From Acidimicrobiales bacterium (GTDB lineage: Bacteria; Actinomycetota; Acidimicrobiia; Acidimicrobiales; Palsa-688): a stretch of 13,314 bases of DNA. The stretch lies in assembly GCA_019241495.1 (NCBI GenBank), contig JAFAWZ010000184.1:1-13314 (forward strand). Reading direction: 5' to 3'. The position numbers and the translations under genes were made by a program. Shown here piece by piece: positions 8,585 through 13,314 of this stretch. How positions within the stretch are numbered: position 1 is the stretch's first letter; every line of letters starts with the position of its first letter. The notes beneath the pieces are model-generated. The model saw only the letters and a list, made by a program, of their open reading frames with translations. It was not told the DNA's origin and did not search any database.

Positions 8585-8845
8585 TCAGCCCTTGGCGAGG
8601 ACGAACACGAACAGGGCGGCGAAGGCCAAGTTGATGAAGTACATGCCTTCGACCAGACCCACGATGAGGAACATCGTGGTGTACAACCGGCCCTGCACCT
8701 CGGGCTGGCGGGCGATACCGGCGATGGTCTGGCTACCGGCCAAGCCGTCACCGATGGCGGCGCCGATGGCCCCCCCTCCGAGTGCCAACCCACCGCCGGC
8801 GAAGGCGCCGGCCAGCTCGATGGCCTTCTGCGTGCTTGCTGCCAT
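8585..8845 (-). CDS. atpE: ATP synthase Fo c subunit
   Basis: This is the proteolipid of the rotor ring, 86 residues and two membrane helices. Helix 1 is Gly/Ala-rich (about 11-44, GGGLALGGGAIGAAIGDG); the polar loop carries ARQPEVQGR (45-53), which contacts gamma/epsilon; helix 2 (about 56-83) holds the ion-binding Glu66 in GLVEGMYFINLAF. Asp33 in helix 1 and Glu66 have the same 33-residue spacing as Asp28/Glu61 of the mycobacterial protein, and the Na+-type pattern (Gln at the Asp33 site, Ser/Thr after the Glu) is absent, so proton coupling is expected. Met68 occupies the position of mycobacterial Ala63. The ribosome site AGGAG (8860-8856) lies ten nt before ATG 8845. Confidence 0.96.
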   Translation of the reverse strand: MAASTQKAIELAGAFAGGGLALGGGAIGAAIGDGLAGSQTIAGIARQPEVQGRLYTTMFLIVGLVEGMYFINLAFAALFVFVLAKG

Positions 8846-8869
8846 TTTCCGCTTTCTCCTATCTCGGGA

Positions 8870-9595
8870 TCAGTGCCCGCCCTCTTCGGTGGCGAACTGG
8901 AAGTAGAGGATTGTGAGCAAGGCGAAGATGAACGCCTGGATCACGCCGATGAACATGTCGAACAGCTTCCAGACCGGCGTGAAAATGATGCTGAAGGCGT
9001 AGAACTTCGGGATGAAGCTGATCAGCAGGGCGATCATGATGCCGCCGGAGAACAGGTTGCCGAACAACCGCAGAGCCAACGTCAGCGGCTTGGCGATCTC
9101 CTCGATGATGTGCAGGGGGAACATGGCGACCGGCTTGCGGAAGAAGTTCTTCAGGTATCCGCCGAAGCCCCTAGATCGAATCCCGGCCGCGTTGGTCAGC
9201 ACGAAGACGACTATCGCCATGGCATAGGTCAGGTTGACGTCCGCGGTGGGGGCCGGGGCGTAGTCGGTGTTGTGGTACAACCCGGGCAGGATCTCGATCC
9301 AGTTGGCGGCGAGCACGAGCATGAAGATGGCGACGCCGAGCGGCACCACCCGCCGGTACTGCGGCCCGAGGCTGCTTTCCACCTGGTCCTGGACCCAGCC
9401 GACGATCGTCTCCCAGAACAGCTGCAGCCGACCCGGGACGCCGGCAGTGGCCCGGCTGCGCAGGTAGAAGCCCATACCCAGCACCACCGCGCTGGCCACC
9501 GCGGTCGTCCAGATCGTGTCGAGGTTGAGCCCACCGCGAGTTACGTGGTCGCCGACGGGGATGTTGACGGCGAGGAGGCCGGCCGGGTCAAGCAT
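8870..9595 (-). CDS. atpB: ATP synthase Fo a subunit
   Basis: This is the stator membrane subunit that forms the two proton half-channels beside the c-ring. It has 241 residues from ATG 9595, with five to six hydrophobic helices. Diagnostic segments are APTADVNLTYAMA (115-127), the essential Arg176 in LTLALRLFGNLFSGG (171-185), which faces c-ring Glu66, and the last helix VIQAFIFALLTILYF (218-232) with Gln220. A TTG at 9604 would add three residues, but the GGAGG at 9612-9608 would then be only three nt away, so ATG 9595 is preferred. The ATG overlaps the end of the atpI-like gene by eight bases, indicating coupling. The stop is followed by a 24-nt gap to atpE. Confidence 0.95.
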   Translation of the reverse strand: MLDPAGLLAVNIPVGDHVTRGGLNLDTIWTTAVASAVVLGMGFYLRSRATAGVPGRLQLFWETIVGWVQDQVESSLGPQYRRVVPLGVAIFMLVLAANWIEILPGLYHNTDYAPAPTADVNLTYAMAIVVFVLTNAAGIRSRGFGGYLKNFFRKPVAMFPLHIIEEIAKPLTLALRLFGNLFSGGIMIALLISFIPKFYAFSIIFTPVWKLFDMFIGVIQAFIFALLTILYFQFATEEGGH

Positions 9596-10013
9596 CGGCC
9601 TCAACTCCCTCCGCGAATCCGCGCCGCTGGAAGCGGATGAGGGCGATGACGGCGTTCAGCAGCATGGTCGCCTGGAACAGGGCCAAGCCGGCGATGACCC
9701 CCCAGCCGACCGGCTGCTTCACGATCAACAGACCGACCGCCACGGCGGTGCACACGCCGAGGCGCACGGCCACGCTCCCGGCGAACGGCTTGCGGTTGAC
9801 GACGCCCTCGGGGGTGGTGAAGCGCAGAGCCGACGATTGGAAGACCCGATGGTTGGTGAGAGCCAGAGCCAGCCCGATGGCCACACCCGGGGCGAAGAGC
9901 TGCTGGCCGACGATGATGGCCACCCCGGCCGCGACCATGCCCACCGCGATGGCCTCGAATGCGGTACGGCGCACCACCCTTTCGATCTCGTTTACGGGGA
10001 AGGCGGTCAGCAC
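9588..10013 (-). CDS. atpI: AtpI-like membrane protein of the ATP synthase operon
   Basis: This is a 141-residue protein with about four hydrophobic segments (roughly 20-37, 41-55, 82-98 and 104-125) and a basic region between them (HRVFQSSALRF, RKPFAG). Position directly before atpB and size match the AtpI / ATP synthase I chain group, proposed to help c-ring assembly or Mg2+ supply; sequence similarity within this group is low, so the name rests largely on context. The start is taken as GTG 10013, 13 nt after the atpZ stop, because there is no other usable start between that stop and the conserved-looking NEIERVVRRTAFEAIAVG (residues 8-25). No clear Shine-Dalgarno site is visible, so coupling to atpZ is likely. 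The stop is inside atpB. Confidence 0.75.
   Translation of the reverse strand: MLTAFPVNEIERVVRRTAFEAIAVGMVAAGVAIIVGQQLFAPGVAIGLALALTNHRVFQSSALRFTTPEGVVNRKPFAGSVAVRLGVCTAVAVGLLIVKQPVGWGVIAGLALFQATMLLNAVIALIRFQRRGFAEGVEADA
9608..9612 (-). promoter_or_regulatory. ribosome binding site of atpB, inside the end of the atpI-like gene
   Basis: GGAGG on the minus strand lies 12 nt before ATG 9595 and only 3 nt before TTG 9604. With a second GAGG at 9602-9599, three nt before the ATG, it favours ATG as the atpB start, although neither spacing is ideal. Confidence 0.5.
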
Positions 10014-10026
10014 GATGTCGGGCCGG

Positions 10027-10242
10027 CTAGGAAAATCGCTTCCACTCCGATCGGGTGGCGTACACGCCGAGCGCGATGCCCACGACCATCCCGGTGAAGA
10101 GGAAGACGGGGAGCGTTCCGAGCGCCTGGTCGACGAACCATCCGGCCACCAGACCAGCCCCCAGGCACATGGCATTCAGCAGGCCCAAGCCGGCGAATTG
10201 CATGATGCCTGGTCTCTGCTTGTCCACCAGCACCTCGCTCAC
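10027..10242 (-). CDS. atpZ: AtpZ-like small membrane protein
   Basis: This is a 71-residue protein with two membrane helices (about 15-37 and 44-63). The pattern GLGLLNAMCLGAGLVAGWFVDQ, then a short LGTLPVF turn and a Gly-rich second helix ending in YATRSEWKRF, is that of the AtpZ / ATPase gene 1 family encoded at the head of many atp operons. Members are linked to Mg2+/Ca2+ uptake or to assembly together with AtpI; the role is not certain. The start GTG 10242 has no good ribosome site. A second GTG five codons later (V6, before DKQRPG) has GAGG five nt upstream and is a reasonable alternative. If TAGGTT at 10259-10254 is the -10 box, the transcript would begin only a few nt before GTG 10242. 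Confidence 0.78.
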   Translation of the reverse strand: MSEVLVDKQRPGIMQFAGLGLLNAMCLGAGLVAGWFVDQALGTLPVFLFTGMVVGIALGVYATRSEWKRFS

Positions 10243-10334
10243 GGCAGGTTGAGAACCTACCGGGAAAACCTTTTGCCGCGTCTAAACGTCTGTTTGGGTC
10301 CATCGGCACGTGCCAAATCATCCCATGTCTGCGG
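10243..10334 (-). promoter_or_regulatory. probable atp operon promoter region
   Basis: This 92-nt gap between sua5 and atpZ is by far the longest in the minus-strand block and is AT-richer than its surroundings. Reading toward atpZ it contains a perfect 10-bp palindrome GGCACGTGCC (10305-10314), an AAAC-GTCT-GTTT inverted repeat (10284-10295), the stretch CAAAAGGTTTTCC, and TAGGTT (10259-10254), which fits the actinobacterial -10 pattern TANNNT. AGGTT-GAG-AACCT (10246-10258) forms a small inverted repeat over that box. No good -35 hexamer is seen. No hairpin with a T-run marks a terminator for sua5, so read-through from prfA is possible. Confidence 0.45.
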
Positions 10335-10973
10335 CTAAGGGGGCAACTTGGCCCCGGCCACGATCAGCACCTCGTCCCAGGCGAGTTGGCCGGCTCTCAA
10401 GAGCCGGGGGACCTCGCCTATGGCATCGACCACCGTGGACGGTTGCCTGGTGCACGGCCCGGCGTCGAGCACCAGCTTCACCCCCGGCAGCTGCTCGGTC
10501 AGCCGGTGGGGGTCGGTGACCGGTGGCTCCCCGTGACGGTTGGCGCTGGTCGTGGCGTAGGGCCCGAATTCCCTGCAGAGGGCGCGGGGCACGGGGTGGG
10601 CCGGACAGCGCAGGCCGATCGTCTCGTCCTCCTCACCGAGATCGGCGTTGACCTCGGCTCGCCGGGGCAGGACGAGGGTCAGGGGCCCGGGCCACAGGGC
10701 TTCCATGAGCCGGCGGGCCGAATCGGTGACCGCGGTGGTCAGCTCGAGAGCCTGCTCCACGTCGGCGACGAAGACGGGCAGCTCGACGCTGCGCGGCCGC
10801 CCCTTGACGAGGAACAACCGGTCCGAGGCCCCGCTGTGCCACGGATCGGCGGCCAGCCCATAGACCGTGTCGGTCGGCACACCGATGATGTCGCCGTCGC
10901 CCAGCGCCCCCGCCGCCATCTCGATGGCTCGGGCCGGAGGGGGGTCCCCGTGAGCGTCGACCATCACGGTCAC
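10335..10973 (-). CDS. tsaC: L-threonylcarbamoyladenylate synthase (Sua5/YrdC/TsaC family)
   Basis: This enzyme makes threonylcarbamoyl-AMP from threonine, bicarbonate and ATP, the first step of tRNA t6A37 modification. The 212-residue product is the single-domain YrdC form, without the C-terminal Sua5 domain. Motifs: IIGVPTDTVYGLAADP (29-44), KGRPRSVELPVFVAD (57-71), LWPGPLTLVL (93-102), TIGLRCPAHPVPRALC (118-133), YATTSANRHGEPPVTD (139-154) and STVVDAIGEVPRLLRAG (179-195). Three starts are possible: GTG 10973, GTG 10967 and ATG 10964. GTG 10973 is chosen because AGAGG (10984-10980) is six nt upstream and it gives a GTGA overlap with the prmC stop. It follows prmC, as in many actinobacteria. 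Confidence 0.93.
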   Translation of the reverse strand: MTVMVDAHGDPPPARAIEMAAGALGDGDIIGVPTDTVYGLAADPWHSGASDRLFLVKGRPRSVELPVFVADVEQALELTTAVTDSARRLMEALWPGPLTLVLPRRAEVNADLGEEDETIGLRCPAHPVPRALCREFGPYATTSANRHGEPPVTDPHRLTEQLPGVKLVLDAGPCTRQPSTVVDAIGEVPRLLRAGQLAWDEVLIVAGAKLPP

Positions 10974-11842
10974 TGGGCGCCTCTGGCCACGAGCGCCCGG
11001 GCTCGCCCCGACAGGTCCGCCTCGATGCCGACCTCGGCGAAGCCGGCAGCCGCCGCCCAGGCCCGGGCCTGGGCCCTCTGATGGGGGGCGATCTCCAGTA
11101 CCGCCGCCCCACCGGTCCTGATCCATGAGGGGGCGCCTCGAAGGATGGCCTCGATGGCCTCGGTCCCTGTCTCGCCCGCGACCAGGGCGGTGGTCGGTTC
11201 CCAATCCCTCACCGCCGGCTCGAGCGTCTCCAGCTCTCCGGCGGCGATGTAGGGCGGGTTGGACACGACCAAGTCGATCCTTTTTTTCAGCTGCTCGGGC
11301 AGCCCATCCCACCAGTTGGCCCTGACCACCCGCACCCGGGTCGCCGCCGCACCCCCCATCCCCGCCAGGTTGGCCCGAGCGACGTCCAAGGCCGTGGGTT
11401 GCGTGTCGGTGGCCCATACCTGGACCTGTTGTCGTTCCGCAGCCACGGACAAGGCAATGGCCCCCGTCCCGGTGCCGAGGTCCAAGACGGTGCGGGCGTC
11501 CATGCGGTCGAGCTCGCGCAGCGCGATCTCGACGACCTGCTCGGTCTCCGGCCGGGGGATGAGCACCCGGGGATCCACCATGAGGTCGAGGGTGCGGAAA
11601 GCCCAACGCCCAAGGACGTACTGCAACGGCTCGCCTTCCAGGCGTCGCCGCACCATCTCGGCCAGCCGGAGGCGGGCTCGTTCGGACGGCCCCGGCCCAT
11701 CAGTGAGAAGGTCGGCCTGGCGCTGGCCGGACACCTCCTCGATCATCCAGCGAGCGGCCTGCCGGTCGGAAAGCTGGGCGGCGGTCTGGTCGCGCAGGTC
11801 GGACCAGGTGACCTCCTGCCCCTCGACCGACCGGGTGCTCAC
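10970..11842 (-). CDS. prmC: peptide chain release factor N5-glutamine methyltransferase
   Basis: PrmC (HemK) methylates the glutamine of the GGQ motif of release factors using SAM; its substrate RF1 is encoded immediately upstream. The protein has 290 residues. An N-terminal helical domain (about 1-85) binds the release factor and includes GEPLQYVLG (70-78). The Rossmann-type domain shows LIPRPETEQVVEIAL (94-108), motif I VLDLGTGTGAIALS (119-132) and the catalytic NPPYI (195-199), which holds the substrate glutamine amide. GTG 11842 starts inside the prfA stop (GTGA, four-base overlap), a usual sign of coupling. A run of seven A residues in the coding strand lies seven codons before NPPY. 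Confidence 0.95.
   Translation of the reverse strand: MSTRSVEGQEVTWSDLRDQTAAQLSDRQAARWMIEEVSGQRQADLLTDGPGPSERARLRLAEMVRRRLEGEPLQYVLGRWAFRTLDLMVDPRVLIPRPETEQVVEIALRELDRMDARTVLDLGTGTGAIALSVAAERQQVQVWATDTQPTALDVARANLAGMGGAAATRVRVVRANWWDGLPEQLKKRIDLVVSNPPYIAAGELETLEPAVRDWEPTTALVAGETGTEAIEAILRGAPSWIRTGGAAVLEIAPHQRAQARAWAAAAGFAEVGIEADLSGRARALVARGAQ
11281..11287 (-). other. A7 homopolymer in prmC, possible slippage site
   Basis: The coding strand reads CTG AAA AAA AGG at LKKR (residues 185-188), the only such run I noticed in this GC-rich window. Moving one base back there enters the frame of sua5, which is open from before this point through the sua5 stop at 10335. The sequence shows the run and the open frame; slippage itself is speculation. 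Confidence 0.3.
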
Positions 11843-12903
11843 GCCTCGGCCAGCTGGCGGGCTCGCTCGTCGGCCATCAGCGCGTCGATCAGCTCGTCGA
11901 GCTCTCCGAGCATGACCTTGTCGAGCTTGTACAGGGTGAGGCCGATGCGGTGGTCGGTCACCCGGTTCTCCTTGTAGTTGTAGGTGCGGATCTTCTCCGA
12001 TCGGCCCCCGCCGCCGACCTGGCTGCGGCGGGCGTTGGACGCTTCGGCGGCATGGCGGTCCTGTTCGGCCTTGAGCAGGCGGGCCCGCAGCACCTGCATG
12101 GCCTTGGCCCGGTTCTGGATCTGGCTCTTTTCGTCTTGCATGGCCACGACGATCCCGCTGGGCAGGTGGGTGACGCGTACCGCGGAGTCGGTGGTGTTGA
12201 CCGACTGGCCGCCCGGCCCGGTCGAGCGGTAGACGTCGATCTTCAGGTCCTTCTCGTCGATCTGGACCTCGACCTCCTCCGCCTCGGGTAAGACGGTGAC
12301 CGTGGCCGAGGAGGTGTGGACCCGTCCCTGTGACTCGGTGACCGGCACCCGCTGCACCCGGTGGGGACCGCCCTCGTTCTTCAGGTGGGACCAAGCCGCT
12401 TCGCCTTTGACCAGGAACGTGACCTGGTTCACCCCGCCCATGTCGGAAGGATCGGTCGACATGACCTCCACCCCGAAGCCCTTCCGCTCGCAGTAGCGGG
12501 AGTACATCTCGAACAGGTCCCGGGCGAAGAGGTTCGCCTCCTCGCCCCCCTCCGCCCCCCGGATCTCGATGATGACGTTCTTGCCGTCGTTGGGGTCCTT
12601 GGGCAAGAGCAGCACCTTCAGGCGCTCGTCGAGCTCGGCCATGCGGGTCTCGGCCGACTCGATCTCGTCGCGGATCAGCTCCCGCTCCTCCCCCGCTGCC
12701 GCCTCCCCCCACATCTCCCGGGCCGCGGTCAGGTCCTCCTCGGCCGCACGGTCCTCCCGGAATGCCTCGACGACCGCCGCCAGGTCCTTGTGGCGCCGGG
12801 ACGCCTCCCGCAGCCGCTTGGGGTCGCCGACCACCTCGGGGTCCGACAGCTGGATCAGCACCGCCTCGTACTCGCGTTCCAATCCTTCGAGGCGCTCCAG
12901 CAC
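11839..12903 (-). CDS. prfA: peptide chain release factor 1
   Basis: RF1 ends translation at UAG and UAA. From GTG 12903 the protein has 354 residues, the standard length. It starts VLERLEGLEREYEAVL, the N-terminal coiled domain, followed by EIRGAEGGEEANLFARDLFE and YRSTGPGGQSVNTTDSAVRV, whose GGQ triggers peptide release and is methylated by PrmC. NARRSQVGGGGRSEKIRTYN and YKENRVTDHRIG follow near the C-terminus. The frame is open to GTG 12936, but the additional 11 residues (SIRSPVRWTA) have no counterpart in the family, and a TATAAG box overlaps that stretch, so GTG 12903 is preferred. The TGGA upstream is a weak ribosome site. It heads a prfA-prmC-sua5 unit. Confidence 0.95.
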   Translation of the reverse strand: MLERLEGLEREYEAVLIQLSDPEVVGDPKRLREASRRHKDLAAVVEAFREDRAAEEDLTAAREMWGEAAAGEERELIRDEIESAETRMAELDERLKVLLLPKDPNDGKNVIIEIRGAEGGEEANLFARDLFEMYSRYCERKGFGVEVMSTDPSDMGGVNQVTFLVKGEAAWSHLKNEGGPHRVQRVPVTESQGRVHTSSATVTVLPEAEEVEVQIDEKDLKIDVYRSTGPGGQSVNTTDSAVRVTHLPSGIVVAMQDEKSQIQNRAKAMQVLRARLLKAEQDRHAAEASNARRSQVGGGGRSEKIRTYNYKENRVTDHRIGLTLYKLDKVMLGELDELIDALMADERARQLAEA

Positions 12904-12925
12904 GGCTGTCCAGCGTACCGGGCTT

Positions 12926-12946
12926 CTTATACTCACCCCTGGTGAG
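12926..12946. promoter_or_regulatory. divergent promoter region of prfA and the methyltransferase gene, with an inverted repeat
   Basis: CTTATACT contains TATAAG on the minus strand (12931-12926), placing a prfA transcript start near 12919, and TATACT on the plus strand (12928-12933), a strong actinobacterial -10 box that ends eight nt before GTG 12942. Next to it lies the perfect inverted repeat CTCACC-CCT-GGTGAG (12932-12946). It would cover the plus-strand start point and could be an operator. No clear -35 element is visible. Inferred from sequence only. Confidence 0.45.
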
Positions 12947-12971
12947 CGCGCCCCCTCCTCGCTGGAGAGAA

Positions 12972-13314
12972 GTGAACCGGCGCATGTGGGACGCGCGGGT
13001 CCCGGTCCACGTGGCGTCGGATTTCTACGACGTGGCCGGTTTCAAGGCTGGCCGCCCGTCCGTGGAGCCATTCGAGGTCGAGGAGCTAGGCCCGCTGGGC
13101 GGTTTGAAGCTCGCTCACCTGCAATGCCATCTCGGCCTGGACACCCTCGACCTGGTTCGGTTGCACCCCACCCTGGCCGCCGTCGGCCTCGACTTCTCTG
13201 GCGGCGCAGTCGCGGCAGCCACCTCCTTGGCCTCCGAGCTGGGGCTCGCCGGCCGGGCCCGTTTCGTCGAAGGCGACGTCACCGCGGCGTCGTCTGTCCT
13301 CGGCCATGCCGAGT
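12972..13314 (+). CDS. class I SAM-dependent methyltransferase (N-terminal part)
   Basis: The first 114 residues lie in the window; the gene continues past the right edge. It begins MNRRMWDARVPVHVASDFYD and has EELGPLGGLKLAHLQCHLG (37-55), where LQCHLGLDTLDL takes the place of the usual Gly-rich SAM motif I. VGLDFSGGAVAAAT (71-84, motif II with the SAM ribose acidic residue) and ARFVEGDV (96-103, motif III) follow. This layout is that of class I small-molecule or unassigned methyltransferases; the substrate is unknown. GTG 12972 has GGAG at 12964-12967, four nt upstream. ATG 12984 and GTG 12942 are in the same frame. GTG 12942 fits a leaderless start after TATACT and would add ten residues (VSAPPPRWRE). 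It diverges from prfA. Confidence 0.82.
   Translation, partial: MNRRMWDARVPVHVASDFYDVAGFKAGRPSVEPFEVEELGPLGGLKLAHLQCHLGLDTLDLVRLHPTLAAVGLDFSGGAVAAATSLASELGLAGRARFVEGDVTAASSVLGHAE

Noticed and set aside
8585..8845. Possible Na+-coupled c-ring
   Set aside because: The Na+ pattern needs Gln in helix 1 and Ser/Thr after the helix 2 Glu. Here these are Asp33 and Gly67, matching the proton type of mycobacteria.
12904..12936. prfA extended to GTG 12936
   Set aside because: The extra 11 residues have no family counterpart and the -10-like TATAAG lies within them; GTG 12903 gives the standard RF1 length.

Overview
The window is a high-GC bacterial chromosome segment, almost entirely coding. It carries housekeeping genes in an order typical of Actinobacteria: prfA, prmC, a Sua5/TsaC gene, then the complete F-type ATP synthase operon. 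The c-subunit closely resembles the mycobacterial one around its ion-binding glutamate. Frequent GTG starts, TANNNT -10 boxes and apparently leaderless starts also fit an actinobacterium. Because atpH is not fused to a b-type segment as it is in mycobacteria, a lineage outside the mycobacteria is likely, possibly Acidimicrobiia. That placement is inference and was not tested against a database.

Layout, left to right. Positions 1-279 (minus) hold the N-terminal part of a 2H phosphoesterase (2'-5' RNA ligase family) gene cut by the window edge. It diverges from glyA (serine hydroxymethyltransferase, plus), which is followed by a WecA/TagO-type glycan-phosphate transferase gene (plus). This pair converges on a minus-strand block that runs from about 12900 down to 2694. 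Read in its own direction the block is prfA - prmC - sua5/tsaC - short regulatory gap - atpZ - atpI-like - atpB - atpE - atpF - atpH - atpA - atpG - atpD - atpC. At the right edge a SAM-dependent methyltransferase gene (plus, cut by the window end) diverges from prfA.

How the genes work together. RF1 (PrfA) and its glutamine methyltransferase PrmC form a translation-termination unit, and Sua5/TsaC supplies threonylcarbamoyl-AMP for tRNA t6A. The three are coupled by 4-nt stop/start overlaps. After a gap of about 90 nt with a likely promoter, the ATP synthase operon gives AtpZ and AtpI accessory membrane proteins, the Fo subunits a, c, b, then delta, alpha, gamma, beta, epsilon. Most junctions are tight: a 0-nt junction at atpF/atpH, 1-nt overlaps at atpH/atpA and atpD/atpC, and an 8-nt overlap at atpI/atpB. 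WecA starts lipid-linked cell-envelope glycan synthesis and GlyA feeds one-carbon metabolism.

I see no mobile element, CRISPR array, tRNA or rRNA, and no obviously new multi-gene system. The points most worth a second look are: the delta subunit with a duplicated N-terminal helical domain; a methionine in the c-subunit at the position linked to bedaquiline insensitivity in mycobacteria; back-to-back overlapping -10 boxes at both divergent junctions, with likely leaderless starts; the wecA-like gene with no standard start codon where its first membrane helix begins; and the location of the glyA-wecA pair at the far end of the atp operon.
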